Shown here: in pieces, positions 17,044-26,546 of the stretch | Layout: every line of letters begins with the position of its first letter | Position numbering within the stretch: position 1 is the first letter of the stretch | Assembly (NCBI RefSeq): GCF_014899185.1 | Contig: NZ_CP045201.1 | Coordinates: 2,767,501-2,831,500, forward strand | Source of the DNA: Pseudooceanicola spongiae | GTDB taxonomy: Bacteria > Pseudomonadota > Alphaproteobacteria > Rhodobacterales > Rhodobacteraceae | Reading direction: 5' to 3' | Length of the DNA: 64,000 bases | Program-made: the position numbers and the translations under genes | Notes under the pieces: model-generated | What the model was told of the DNA's origin: nothing | The model's database searches: none | Seen by the model: the letters and a program-made list of their open reading frames with translations, nothing else

Positions 17044-18120
17044 CTAATGTGGAAAGGGCCAGAGCCGCAGTTTCTCCTTCGTCAGCCGCCACAGCTGCGC
17101 CAGCCCGTGCGGTTCCGCGACCAAGAAGACGATGATCAGCGCGCCGACGATCATGATCTCAAGATGCGCCGCCAGATCCGTGGGCCAGCCGAGTGTGCCG
17201 ACCAGCGTGTTCTTCAGCAGCACCGGCAGCAGCACCAGAAACGCCGCCCCCGCCAGCGAACCGAAGATCCGCCCCAGCCCGCCGATGATCACCATGAACA
17301 GCACCAGAAAGCTCTTGTTGATGCCAAAGGCCTCGCCCACTTCGACCGCGCCGAGGTAGACACTGAAGAACAGCGCCCCGGCGATGCCGATGAAGAAGGA
17401 GCTGACGGCAAAGGCGCTCAGCTTGGCGCGCAGCGGGTTCACCCCGATGATCTCGGCAGCGATATCCATGTCGCGGATCGCCATCCATTTGCGCCCCGTG
17501 GCACCACGCGTCAGATTGCGCGCGATCAGGGCGGAGCCGGCCAGAAACACCAGACAGAACAGATAGGTCGCCCAGGCCTCGGTATGCGGACCCGTCACCG
17601 GGACACCGACCACCGTGCGTTCCGGCGCGGAGATCTGCCCCGAGGCGGAATAGTTGTAAAACCACGGCACACGGTTGAACAGCCAGACCAGAAAGAACTG
17701 CGCCGCCAGCGTCGCCACCGCCAGATAGAAGCCCTTGATGCGCAGGCTCGGCAGACCGAACAGCACCCCGACAAAGGCCGTGATGCCCCCCGCGATCAGC
17801 ACGTGGAAAAAGATGTTCACCTCGGGAAAGGCGGTCATCAACTTGTAGGTGGCATAGGCACCGACGGCCATGAAGCCGCCGGTGCCCAGACTCACTTGCC
17901 CGCAAAAGCCGACCAGGATGTTCAGACCGATCGCCGCGATTGCATAGATCAGGAACGGCAGGGCCACGGCATTGGCCCAGTAGTCGTTGATCACGAACGG
18001 CACGATCCCGAAGGCCACGACGAGGGCAGCGTAAAACGCCAGCCGGTCAAACCGGATCGGAAAGGTCTGGCTGTCGTCCTCGTAGCTGGTCTTGAAATCG
18101 CCGGCCTCGCGGTACAGCAT
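17044..18120 (-). CDS. LivM-type ABC transporter permease
   Basis: A 358-aa inner-membrane permease with about ten hydrophobic segments and the LivM-family stretch GFCGQVSLGTGGFMAVGAYATY (about residues 70-92). It forms the channel together with LivH. It starts one base after the stop of the 70-aa membrane protein gene, showing tight co-translation. Compared with LivM proper it begins with an extended hydrophilic N-terminus of about 25 residues. Confidence 0.92.
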   Translation of the reverse strand: MLYREAGDFKTSYEDDSQTFPIRFDRLAFYAALVVAFGIVPFVINDYWANAVALPFLIYAIAAIGLNILVGFCGQVSLGTGGFMAVGAYATYKLMTAFPEVNIFFHVLIAGGITAFVGVLFGLPSLRIKGFYLAVATLAAQFFLVWLFNRVPWFYNYSASGQISAPERTVVGVPVTGPHTEAWATYLFCLVFLAGSALIARNLTRGATGRKWMAIRDMDIAAEIIGVNPLRAKLSAFAVSSFFIGIAGALFFSVYLGAVEVGEAFGINKSFLVLFMVIIGGLGRIFGSLAGAAFLVLLPVLLKNTLVGTLGWPTDLAAHLEIMIVGALIIVFLVAEPHGLAQLWRLTKEKLRLWPFPH

Positions 18121-18121
18121 C

Positions 18122-18334
18122 TCAGACGCCTTGGTCCGGGGTCTGCCCGACCCAGTCGATGCCTGCGCAGATCAGCTTGTAGGCAAAGATCGCGCCCAGC
18201 ACGCCGAGGCCAGCCAGCACCAGAATAACGATCTCATGGCGCTCTTTCATCGGGGCATTTGCCGCGGCCCAGTAGCAGAACACCCAGAATCCGCTCCAGG
18301 TCACGGCTGCTCCGGTCATCATTGTCTTGGTCAT
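18122..18334 (-). CDS. Small two-helix membrane protein within the transporter operon
   Basis: A 70-aa protein with two hydrophobic segments (about 9-25 and 38-57) joined by a charged loop (NAPMKERHEI). The start at 18334 has GGGAGGAG upstream; the open frame extends to 18466 but the extra part has no good signal. It lies between livH and livM with one base to livM, so it belongs to the operon. I do not recognise the family. It may be an accessory subunit of the permease. Confidence 0.75.
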   Translation of the reverse strand: MTKTMMTGAAVTWSGFWVFCYWAAANAPMKERHEIVILVLAGLGVLGAIFAYKLICAGIDWVGQTPDQGV

Positions 18335-18462
18335 CGTCACTCCTCCCAGAGTCTTGATGTGATCACCCGGTGCCCGGACAGGTCCGGGTGGGCGGGTGTC
18401 GCGCACAGCGCGCAGTCGGTCTCCCGGGCCAGTCCTGACGGGCGCACTCCTCACTGTGCCCG

Positions 18463-19449
18463 TCAAACCCGTTCGATCAGTCTCTCACCGAACAACCCTT
18501 GCGGGCGAAACACAAGGAAAACGAGTGCCAGAACGTAGGCAAACCAATTCTCGGTTGCGCCGCCCACCATCGGGCCGATGGCGAATTCAAACAGTTTCTC
18601 TCCGACGCCGATGATCAGACCACCGACAATCGCCCCGGGGATCGAGGTGAATCCCCCCAGCATCAGCACCGGCAACGCCTTCAGCGCGATCAGGCTCAGG
18701 CTGAACTGAACGCCGCTCTTGGTGCCCCACATGATCCCCGCGACCAGCGCCACGAACCCGGCGATGGACCAGACCAGCACCCAGATGAAATTCAGGCTGA
18801 TCCCCACCGAGAGCGCCGCCTGATGGTCATCCGCAACCGCGCGCAGGGCCCGCCCCTGCTTGGAGTATTGCGAGAAGATCATCAGCGCGATCACCAGAAT
18901 GGCGGCAATCACTGTCGCCCAGATATCCAGATTATCGATGAAGAACCCGTAACCGAACGCATCGAAAGTCGTGGTGTCGATCCAGCCGTTGATTCCCTGC
19001 GGCAGCCCGACATCCAGCTTCTTGATGTCCGCGCCCCACATCAGATCTCCGAGGCCTTCCATGAAGTAGGCCAGCCCGATGGTTGCCATGAACAGGATGA
19101 TCGGCTCCTGGTTGACGAGGTGGCGAAAGATCAGATGGTTCACCGCCCAGGCCATGACCACCATCACCACCGCGGTCAGCAGGATGCCGATCAGCCCGGA
19201 CAGCTGCCAGCCAAAGACATGCAGATCGGTACCAAACGCGGCGTTGATCAGATGCGCGAAGGGCACCTGCCCCTCCATGATCCCGACCAGAGTCATGGCG
19301 GCAAACAGCGCCATCACGCCCTGCGCATAGTTGAAGATCCCGCTCGCCTTGTAGATCAGCACGAAGCCCAGAGCGACCAGCGCATACAGCACCCCCGCCA
19401 TAAGCCCGTTCAGCAGAACCTCCATCGCATACAGCAGCTGATCCGGCAT
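18463..19449 (-). CDS. LivH-type ABC transporter permease
   Basis: A 328-aa inner-membrane permease with eight to nine hydrophobic helices and the LivH-family N-terminus (LLNGLMAGVLYALVALGFVLIY). The ATG at 19449 is preferred over the overlapping GTG at 19452 because the Shine-Dalgarno GGGGAGG is better spaced. Upstream, in the 135-bp gap to livG, lies a cluster of 11-bp repeats. Confidence 0.92.
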   Translation of the reverse strand: MPDQLLYAMEVLLNGLMAGVLYALVALGFVLIYKASGIFNYAQGVMALFAAMTLVGIMEGQVPFAHLINAAFGTDLHVFGWQLSGLIGILLTAVVMVVMAWAVNHLIFRHLVNQEPIILFMATIGLAYFMEGLGDLMWGADIKKLDVGLPQGINGWIDTTTFDAFGYGFFIDNLDIWATVIAAILVIALMIFSQYSKQGRALRAVADDHQAALSVGISLNFIWVLVWSIAGFVALVAGIMWGTKSGVQFSLSLIALKALPVLMLGGFTSIPGAIVGGLIIGVGEKLFEFAIGPMVGGATENWFAYVLALVFLVFRPQGLFGERLIERV

Positions 19450-19498
19450 CACATCGCCTCCCCAAGGTCATTTTCGGCAAGGCAAAATGCTGCGCTGC

Positions 19499-19538
19499 AA
19501 TACCCACCGGATACCGACGCGATACCGTTCAGATACCG
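19499..19538. repeat. Iteron-like repeat cluster, copy A (livG-livH gap)
   Basis: The 7-mer GATACCG starts at 19510, 19521 and 19532, and a degenerate copy (AATACCC) starts at 19499. All are spaced exactly 11 bp apart, about one helical turn. The spacers are ACGC and TTCA. Two other clusters of the same units are at 28879 and 54532. It lies between two co-directional genes of the transporter operon. The function is unknown. Confidence 0.75.
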
Positions 19539-19584
19539 ACAGGCCGATTTCGGGCTTTGCCAAGGTCTTGCTGCAGTGCGGCGA

Positions 19585-20436
19585 TCAGTCATGAGCCACC
19601 CCCAGATAGGCGTCGATCACCGCCTGATTGTTGCGCACCTCATCCGGTGTGCCGTCACCGATCTTCTTGCCGTAATCCATCACGACCACCCGATCGCTCA
19701 GATCCATCACGACGCCCATGTCATGCTCGATCAGCGCAATGGTGGTGCCGAATTCGTCGTTCGCGTTCAGGATAAAGCGCGACATGTCCTCTTTTTCCTC
19801 GACGTTCATGCCTGCCATCGGCTCGTCCAGCAGCAGCAGATGTGGCTCTGCCGCGAGTGCCCGCGCCAGCTCGACCCGCTTTTTCAGCCCATAGGGCAGA
19901 CGCGAGACCGGGGTCTTGCGGATCGCCTGAATCTCAAGGAAATCAATGATTTTCTCAACAAATTCGCGATTATGCACCTCTTCCCGCTCGGCCTTGCCGC
20001 GCCAGAAAGCCTGCTGGAACAGGTTGGTTTTCATGAAGTTCAGCCGGCCGGTCATGACGTTGTCCAGCACCGTCATCCCCTCGAACAGAGCGATGTTCTG
20101 GAAGGTCCGCGCAATCCCCTGACGGGCCACCTGATAGGGCCGCATCGGCGCACGCCGGCTGCCATTATACCAGACCTCGCCTTCCTGCGGGTGATAGAAG
20201 CCACTGATAACGTTGAGCATACTCGACTTGCCCGCGCCGTTTGGCCCGATGATTGCGCGGATCTCGCCCTGCCGGATATCGAAGGAGATGTCCTTGATCG
20301 CGACCACCCCGCCGAACTTGAGGGTGATATTGCGCATCTCCATCATCACCGCGCCGATCTTGCGACCATCCTCGGTGATGTGGCCCTCGGATCTGTCCAT
20401 CTCGGTGTCCATAACATATTGTTCTGCAAGGCTCAT
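19585..20436 (-). CDS. LivG-type ABC transporter ATP-binding protein
   Basis: A 283-aa ATPase with Walker A GPNGAGKS, a signature region PYGLKKRVELARAL (the usual LSxGQ is degenerate, as in many LivG proteins) and Walker B LLLLDEPMAGMN. It partners LivF. Its ATG overlaps the stop codon of the upstream acyl-CoA ligase (ATGA), so the two are translationally coupled. It carries about 25 extra N-terminal residues relative to typical LivG. Confidence 0.92.
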   Translation of the reverse strand: MSLAEQYVMDTEMDRSEGHITEDGRKIGAVMMEMRNITLKFGGVVAIKDISFDIRQGEIRAIIGPNGAGKSSMLNVISGFYHPQEGEVWYNGSRRAPMRPYQVARQGIARTFQNIALFEGMTVLDNVMTGRLNFMKTNLFQQAFWRGKAEREEVHNREFVEKIIDFLEIQAIRKTPVSRLPYGLKKRVELARALAAEPHLLLLDEPMAGMNVEEKEDMSRFILNANDEFGTTIALIEHDMGVVMDLSDRVVVMDYGKKIGDGTPDEVRNNQAVIDAYLGVAHD

Positions 20437-22409
20437 TCTGCGGCCACCTGTATTTGTGCAGGCGTCACCACAGCCGCATTCCGCAGCTGCAACGTCGCTG
20501 CGATATGGCCCTTGCGCCCGTCTTCATAGGTCACTTCGGTGCGGGTGCTGATGGTGCTCTCGTCGCTATAAAGAGCCTGGATCAGATCGGCATATTTCTC
20601 CTCGATGATGCGCCGTCTCACCTTGCGAGTCCGGGTCATCTCACCATCGTCCGCATCCAGTTCCTTGTGCAAAATCAAGAACCTGTGGATCTGGCAGCCT
20701 GACAGCATCTCATCCTCGGCGACCGAGGCGTTGATCGCCTCGACATGCGCCTGAATGGCGTCGAGCACCTGAGGATGCCCCGCCAGCTCCTGATAACTGG
20801 AATAGGCGATATTCTTGCGCTCAGCCCAATTGCCAACGGCGTTCAGGTCGATGTTGATGAAGGCGGTGCAGTGTTCCCGGCCATTGCCAAAGACCACGGC
20901 CTCCAGGATGTTGGGATAGAATTTCAGTTTGTTTTCAACGTATTTCGGTGCGAACAGCCGCCCGTCAGCCATCTTGCCGACGTCCTTGGCACGGTCGATG
21001 ATGCGCAGATGCCCGGTGTCGGCCTCGATGAAACCCGCATCTCCCGTCGCCACCCAGCCCTCGCCATCCTTGGTCGAGGCGGTGCTTTCGGCGTTCTTGT
21101 AATAGTACTCAAACACACCCGGCCCGCGATAATAGACCTCACCACTGTCCCCGATCCGGATCTCGACACCGGGCGAGGCGACGCCCACCGTATCGCTGCG
21201 CACCTGCCCGTCGGGTTGCTGGGTGATAAAGACGCTGGCCTCTGTCTGGCCATAGAGCTGCTTCAGGTTGATCCCCAAAGAGCGATAGAAATCAAAGATT
21301 TCCGGGCCGATCGCCTCGCCCGCGGTATAGCCGACACGCACACGCCCCAGCCCCAGCGTATCCTTCAGCGGCCCATAGATCAGCGCATTGCCGAGGCGGT
21401 AGCGCAGCCTGTCCAGCCCGCCAACAGGCTTGCCGTCAAGGATGTCGCCGCCAACCCGCCGCGCCAGCCCCATGAAGTGATCGAACAGCCCCTTCTTCAA
21501 GCGCCCGGCATCTTCCATCCGGATCATCACATTGGTCAGCTGCGTCTCGAAGATCCGAGGCGGCGCAAAGTAATAGGTCGGCCCGATCTCGCGCAGGTCG
21601 GTCATCAGCGTCGCCTCGCTTTCCGGGCAATTGACGCAAAACCCGGTCCAGTAGGCCTGCCCGATGGAGAAGATGAAATCCCCCACCCAGGCCATCGGCA
21701 GATAGGCCAGCACCTCATCCCCCGGACGCAACTTGTCGAAATCTGAGGAGTTTTTCGAGGTCTCGATGATGTTGCGGTTCGACAACACCACGCCCTTTGG
21801 CTTGCCCGTCGTGCCCGACGTATAGAGCATGACGCAGATATCATCGTAGGTGATCGCGCCCTGCCGCCGCTCCAGCTCGGCCGTCAGCGTGCCGCGTGCG
21901 GCGTTGCCACGGGCCTGAACCCCCGCGAAATCATGCAGATGCGTGTGGTCGTATTTCCGCATGCCCTTGGGATCGAGGTAGATCATCTGCTCCAGGGCGG
22001 TCAGTTGGTCGCGGATCTCGCTGACCTTGTCGACCTGCTCTTGATCCTCGGCAATGACGAAGCGCGCGCCGCAGTGATCCAGCACATAGGCCATCTCCTC
22101 GGCGGCGCTGTCGGAATAGAGCGGCACTGGCACCGCCCCGATCATCTGCGCCGCAACGATGGACCAGTAGAGATGTGGCCGGTTCGAGCCGATGATCGCA
22201 ACGAAATCACCCCGCGCCACGCCCAGATCCAGCAGCCCGAGCGCCAGCATGCGGATTTCGTCGCGCGTCTGCGACCACGTCCAGCTTTGCCAGATGCCGA
22301 ATTCCTTTTCGCGATACGCCGCCTTCTTTGGATAGGCCTTGGCGTTGCGATCCAGCAGAGCCGGCACCGATTGCACGGCTCCGCCCGCGTTTTGGGCACT
22401 TGCAGTCAC
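20433..22409 (-). CDS. Long-chain acyl-CoA ligase-like AMP-dependent synthetase
   Basis: A 658-aa adenylate-forming enzyme. Motifs are the P-loop YTSGTTGKPKGVV, the ATP/AMP motif YGQTEASV, and VATGDAGFIE with RIIDRAKDVGKM near the C-terminal hinge. It is similar in size to the FadD15-like group of fatty-acid or aromatic CoA ligases. The start is taken as GTG at 22409, since AGGGAGGAAAGACT lies directly before it; a longer frame runs to 22721 but crosses the promoter region. It is the first gene of the liv-type operon, so the imported substrate is probably a carboxylic acid trapped by CoA esterification. Confidence 0.9.
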   Translation of the reverse strand: MTASAQNAGGAVQSVPALLDRNAKAYPKKAAYREKEFGIWQSWTWSQTRDEIRMLALGLLDLGVARGDFVAIIGSNRPHLYWSIVAAQMIGAVPVPLYSDSAAEEMAYVLDHCGARFVIAEDQEQVDKVSEIRDQLTALEQMIYLDPKGMRKYDHTHLHDFAGVQARGNAARGTLTAELERRQGAITYDDICVMLYTSGTTGKPKGVVLSNRNIIETSKNSSDFDKLRPGDEVLAYLPMAWVGDFIFSIGQAYWTGFCVNCPESEATLMTDLREIGPTYYFAPPRIFETQLTNVMIRMEDAGRLKKGLFDHFMGLARRVGGDILDGKPVGGLDRLRYRLGNALIYGPLKDTLGLGRVRVGYTAGEAIGPEIFDFYRSLGINLKQLYGQTEASVFITQQPDGQVRSDTVGVASPGVEIRIGDSGEVYYRGPGVFEYYYKNAESTASTKDGEGWVATGDAGFIEADTGHLRIIDRAKDVGKMADGRLFAPKYVENKLKFYPNILEAVVFGNGREHCTAFINIDLNAVGNWAERKNIAYSSYQELAGHPQVLDAIQAHVEAINASVAEDEMLSGCQIHRFLILHKELDADDGEMTRTRKVRRRIIEEKYADLIQALYSDESTISTRTEVTYEDGRKGHIAATLQLRNAAVVTPAQIQVAAE

Positions 22410-22470
22410 AGTCTTTCCTCCCTCTGTCCGACCCTCCCAAGCCGGACCCCACTCTCCTTCAAGCGGATCG

Positions 22471-22485
22471 TAGGGGATCACCCTA
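22471..22485. promoter_or_regulatory. Candidate operator: TAGGGGATCACCCTA
   Basis: An inverted repeat with 5-bp perfect arms (TAGGG, CCCTA) around a 5-bp centre. It lies 62 bp upstream of the acyl-CoA ligase and 163 bp upstream of the divergent sensor kinase. It is a plausible binding site for the co-encoded response regulator or another controller. The call rests on symmetry and position only. Confidence 0.35.
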
Positions 22486-22647
22486 GCGACAAACCCAGCC
22501 TTGTCGCCAATTTTTACTGGATCATGTCCAAAACCTAACGAATTGTTACGGGTACTGCGGGCGCGAAGAGATCTCGCTGCAGTTGCAAACAGACACCCTT
22601 TCGCCAAGGCCCGATCCGCGTTAGCCATGAGGGAGGGAGGACAGGAT

Positions 22648-24561
22648 TTGAACACCAGCGCGTCACAGAAGGACTTGATGACGACGGCCGGTCTGAACCT
22701 GATCCAGCAGGCCCTTTCCATTTATGATCAGGATCTTAGGTTGGTGCAGGCCAATCGCCAGTTTCAGGCCATGTTCAATCTGCCGCCAGAACTGGTGCGC
22801 AGCGGCGCGCGGTTTGAAGACACCATCCGCCACCTTTGTGTCACGGGTGAATACGGCCCGATCGACGATATCGAGGACGCAATCGAGCGTCGAGTGGAAA
22901 CCGCCCGCGCCTTTCAGCCCCATTATATGGAGCGGACCCGCGCCAATGGCCGCATCGTCAGTGTCGAAGGGGCGCCGCTGCCGCAAGGCGGCTGGGTCAC
23001 CGTTTACACCGACATCACCGCTACCAAGCAGCAAGAGGCCCTCTTGCGCGCAAGGTCCGAGGAACTGTCGGACGAGTTGCTGACCCGCGCCGAGGAGCTT
23101 GCCGCGACCAACCGCCAGCTGACCTCGGCCAACACCCGGCTGGAGGAAGCCCGCCGCAGCTTGGCCGAGATGGAGGCCCGCATTCGCCTGACCACCGAGA
23201 TGCTGCCCGCCCATATCGCACATGTCTCGCCACAGCACATCTACACCTACTCGAACCGCCGGCTGAGCCGCATTCTGCCCGGTCGGCCCTCGCATATCGT
23301 CGGGCTGCATATCGCTGACGTGCTGGGGCCTCAGGTGCATCAGGCCGTGCGCCCCTATATCGACGCCGCTCTTGAGGGGCGCGCCGGGGTCGTCGAGTTC
23401 ACGGACGAGGCCAGCAGTCGCCGTATTCGCACGGCCCTGACCCCGAATGGCCCCGATGGCGTCTATATCATGTCGATGGACGTCACCGAGGAAACCCAGA
23501 CCCGCGCTGCCCTGACCCAGACCCGCAGACGAGAGCTGGCGGCGCAGGTGACCTCGGGGATGGCGCATGATTTTTCGAACCTGCTGACGATCATCATGGG
23601 GCTGCAATCACAGCTGTCGCGACTTGCCCTGCCGGAGGCGGCGCAAACATTGGTGACCGCGACACAGGGCGCGGCGAAACGCGGCGGCGACCTGCTGAAC
23701 CGGATTGCCGACATGACCGGAGGACGCGAACATAGCCCCGGCGCAACCGATTGGTCCGCCTTCATGCGTGATTTCGAAACCCTCGCCCGCTCCGCCCTGC
23801 CAGAGGCGGTCAGTTTGCGGATCGACAACAGCGCTCAGGCAGAGCGCCTCTGGCTCGACACGGGCATGTTGCAGGACAGCCTGCTGAATCTGGTGCTCAA
23901 CGCCCGGGATGCGATTGGCGAAGGGCCCGGCGAGATCGCGATCACCTCAAGCAACGTCCAGGGGACCTGGCTGCAAATCCGCGTCTCGGACAGTGGCCCC
24001 GGATTTTCGACCACGGCACTGGAAAAGGCGACCTATCCGTTCTTCACCACGAAGGGCAACGAAGGGTCGGGTCTGGGTCTGTCGATGGTTTATGACATGA
24101 CGCAGCGCGCCGGGGGCCGCATGCGCATCGCCAATCATGCAGTCGGTGCCGAAGTCACGCTGTCCTTGCCTTGGCGCGAGGCGCCGCAACTCTCCGCCGC
24201 TGGGGGGCTGGCGCTTTTGGTCGAGGACAGTCCTGATCTACGCCACTCCATCCGGCAGATGCTGGTCGAGACGGGCTACTCGGTGATAGAGGCCCCGACC
24301 GCCGGTGAAGCTATTGAAATTATTCAAAATCTGGATAGCCTGACCCTGATCCTGAGCGATCTGTCACTGGAGGGCAGCGCCACGGGCATCGACCTGTTCG
24401 ACAAACTGCCAGAGGGCGCGCCGCCCTTCCTGATGATGACCTCTCTGCGCCCGGACCATCCCTTGCACAGGGCCGCAAGGGTGCGCGGGCCGGTGCTGCA
24501 GAAACCTTTTGACGCCAACCAGTTACGTATTTTTCTGCGTCAGGGGGCGCGTGCCGTATGA
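22648..24561 (+). CDS. PAS-domain hybrid sensor histidine kinase
   Basis: A 637-aa cytoplasmic hybrid kinase with no transmembrane helix. It has two PAS-like regions (about 15-125 and 190-290) separated by a coiled coil (about 125-185). A HisKA box with the phospho-acceptor His in GMAHDFSNLL (about residue 306) follows, then a HATPase domain (N box NLVLNARDAI, G boxes DSGPGF and GSGLGLS) and a receiver domain with Asp in LSDLSL (about 570) and Lys in QKPFD. The start is uncertain: TTG at 22648 follows AGGGAGGGAGG, while ATG at 22678 gives a 10-residue shorter protein. It overlaps the response regulator gene and is divergent from the transporter operon it probably controls. Confidence 0.88.
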   Translation: MNTSASQKDLMTTAGLNLIQQALSIYDQDLRLVQANRQFQAMFNLPPELVRSGARFEDTIRHLCVTGEYGPIDDIEDAIERRVETARAFQPHYMERTRANGRIVSVEGAPLPQGGWVTVYTDITATKQQEALLRARSEELSDELLTRAEELAATNRQLTSANTRLEEARRSLAEMEARIRLTTEMLPAHIAHVSPQHIYTYSNRRLSRILPGRPSHIVGLHIADVLGPQVHQAVRPYIDAALEGRAGVVEFTDEASSRRIRTALTPNGPDGVYIMSMDVTEETQTRAALTQTRRRELAAQVTSGMAHDFSNLLTIIMGLQSQLSRLALPEAAQTLVTATQGAAKRGGDLLNRIADMTGGREHSPGATDWSAFMRDFETLARSALPEAVSLRIDNSAQAERLWLDTGMLQDSLLNLVLNARDAIGEGPGEIAITSSNVQGTWLQIRVSDSGPGFSTTALEKATYPFFTTKGNEGSGLGLSMVYDMTQRAGGRMRIANHAVGAEVTLSLPWREAPQLSAAGGLALLVEDSPDLRHSIRQMLVETGYSVIEAPTAGEAIEIIQNLDSLTLILSDLSLEGSATGIDLFDKLPEGAPPFLMMTSLRPDHPLHRAARVRGPVLQKPFDANQLRIFLRQGARAV

Positions 24562-25265
24562 ACCAGCCTCTGGTCACGATCCTGGACGATGAACCCGAGA
24601 TCAGGCAGATCCTCTCTGCCGCCCTTGAGGAGGCAGGATTCCGCACCCGCGCCTTCGCGCGCGCCACGGAGTTCGAGGTGGCGCTGAAGACCATCACCCC
24701 CGATGTCTGTCTGGTCGATCTGTCGCTTCCCGACCGGGACGGGCTGACACTGGTGCACCGCCTCGCGCTGGAAAAAGGCGCAACGATCATCATCATTTCG
24801 GGTCGTGCGCAGGTTCAGGACCGGGTGACGGGGCTTGAGCTGGGGGCCGATGACTACATCATCAAACCCTTCGATCCGGTCGAGGTCGTCGCCCGCATTC
24901 GTGCGCGTCTGAGGCGCGATCACCCGGTCACAGGCTCCGGAGCCGGGCAAATTGCGCATTTCAACGGCTGGACCGCGCATTTCGACCGCTTCGCGCTGGA
25001 GGATGCCGAGGGTGGCGAGACTCCGTTTTCCCATGCCGAAGCCGAGGTGCTGCGGCTGTTTCTGGAACGCCCGAAACGCCTCGTCTCGCGCGCGACGATG
25101 CAGGAGGTGCTGGGCGGCGCGGCCGGGGAAAGCTTTGATCGCGCGATGGATGTGCGCATCTCGCGCCTGCGCACAAAGCTGCGGGAGGACACGAAAAACC
25201 CGCGCCTGATCAAGACGATCTATGGCGCGGGCTATATCTTTCTGGGCGACGTCAGCTGGGGCTGA
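24558..25265 (+). CDS. OmpR-family response regulator
   Basis: A 235-aa regulator. The receiver domain covers about residues 1-118 (acidic pair DD at 10-11, phospho-Asp in CLVDLSLPD near 54, Lys in IIKPFD). The winged-helix DNA-binding domain covers about 135-230 (VSRATMQEVL and RISRLRTKLRE, as in OmpR/PhoB). Its ATG overlaps the kinase stop (ATGA), so it is the kinase's cognate partner. I infer the divergent ligase/transporter operon as its target. Confidence 0.93.
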   Translation: MNQPLVTILDDEPEIRQILSAALEEAGFRTRAFARATEFEVALKTITPDVCLVDLSLPDRDGLTLVHRLALEKGATIIIISGRAQVQDRVTGLELGADDYIIKPFDPVEVVARIRARLRRDHPVTGSGAGQIAHFNGWTAHFDRFALEDAEGGETPFSHAEAEVLRLFLERPKRLVSRATMQEVLGGAAGESFDRAMDVRISRLRTKLREDTKNPRLIKTIYGAGYIFLGDVSWG

Positions 25266-25270
25266 GCCCC

Positions 25271-26473
25271 TCAGCGGGAAGCGATTTTTTCCACGGCCTG
25301 GGCCAGAACCCTGAGGCCCGCCACCAGATCCGCCTCGGCCGTGTCTTCGGCGAAGTCATGGCTGATCCCGTTGATCGAGGGCACGAACAGCATCGCCACC
25401 GGCATCACCCGCGACAGGCTGGCCGCATCGTGTAGCGCCCCCGATTGCATCTTGCGCCAGCGTCCGGGCACTTGCGCCTCAGCCGCAGCGGCCAGAGCGG
25501 CCTGAAAGCCAGCGTCCATCGGCACAGGGTCCAGCGCCAGCATCTCGGATATCTCAAGCCCCAGACCGGTGTCGGCGGCGACCTCAGCGGCGCTTACGCG
25601 GACGATCTCCTCCATGCGGTCAAGACGCGCTGTATCACCGTCGCGCCACTGCATCGAAAAGCTGCACCGCCCCGGCACGATTGAGTGCGAACCGGGGTAC
25701 AGATCGACATGGCCCGTGGTCCAGACGCTTTGCGGAGTGACGACATTGCGAAAGCGATCCTCGATCAGCGCCTGAAAGCGCAACATCCCCGTCAGCGCAT
25801 CGCGGCGGCGGTGCATCGGCGTGGTGCCCGCATGGTTCTGCTCGCCACTGAAGGTGAGGGTCAGATCACGAATGCCAACGATATCAGTGACAACGCCGAT
25901 CGCTTCGTCCGCCTCATCCAGCCAGGGGCCTTGTTCGATATGACATTCGACAAATCCGGAAAAGCGCGCAGGATCCACCTCTCCAGTCACCAGATGCGCC
26001 ATTTTCGCGCGTCCTTCGGCAAAGCTGAGGCCCTTTGCGTCGCTCAGCGCATCCGCCTCGGCCAGCGTCGTGCGGCCAGACCAGACGCGGCTGCCTGTCA
26101 TGACGCCAAAGCGTCCCTCTTCGTCCTGAAAAGACACGGCTGAGATGGGGAGACCGGCCTGCACGCCCGCGCGCGCCAACTCAAGCCCGCAGATCACGCC
26201 AAGTGCGCCGTCCAGCCAGCCCCCCTCAGGTTGGGTATCGCTGTGCGAGCCGACCAGCAGGGAGGTCCCGGGTGCAAGGCCCCAGACGGTGCCAACAGGG
26301 TCGATGACAGCATCAAGCCCAGCCTCGGCATATTGCGCGGCCAGCCATTCGCGGGCGGCGATATCGGGCTCGGAATAGGCTTGCCGGACGACACCCTTGC
26401 CCGTTCCAGCGGCCCCAAAACTGCGTAAGTGGTGCAAATCGGCCAGAAAACGGTCTGGATCAACGGGAATCAT
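25271..26473 (-). CDS. M20-family amidohydrolase (allantoate/N-carbamoyl amino acid hydrolase type)
   Basis: A 400-aa zinc peptidase-fold enzyme of the hydantoinase/carbamoylase subfamily. Metal-site segments are [23 protein letters not shown] and ECHIEQGP, with NHAGTTPM in the dimerisation/substrate region. Members cleave allantoate, ureidoglycolate or N-carbamoyl amino acids, releasing ammonia and CO2. The urate oxidase puuD lies about 4 kb away, so a role in purine breakdown is possible but not shown. It converges on the response regulator with five bases between the stops. Confidence 0.87.
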   Translation of the reverse strand: MIPVDPDRFLADLHHLRSFGAAGTGKGVVRQAYSEPDIAAREWLAAQYAEAGLDAVIDPVGTVWGLAPGTSLLVGSHSDTQPEGGWLDGALGVICGLELARAGVQAGLPISAVSFQDEEGRFGVMTGSRVWSGRTTLAEADALSDAKGLSFAEGRAKMAHLVTGEVDPARFSGFVECHIEQGPWLDEADEAIGVVTDIVGIRDLTLTFSGEQNHAGTTPMHRRRDALTGMLRFQALIEDRFRNVVTPQSVWTTGHVDLYPGSHSIVPGRCSFSMQWRDGDTARLDRMEEIVRVSAAEVAADTGLGLEISEMLALDPVPMDAGFQAALAAAAEAQVPGRWRKMQSGALHDAASLSRVMPVAMLFVPSINGISHDFAEDTAEADLVAGLRVLAQAVEKIASR

Positions 26474-26546
26474 AAAAGGCCTCCGACATTACAGGTCGGC
26501 CTCTAAGATCACAACTTGGTCAGGAAAAGCAAACCCGCACGCGGAC

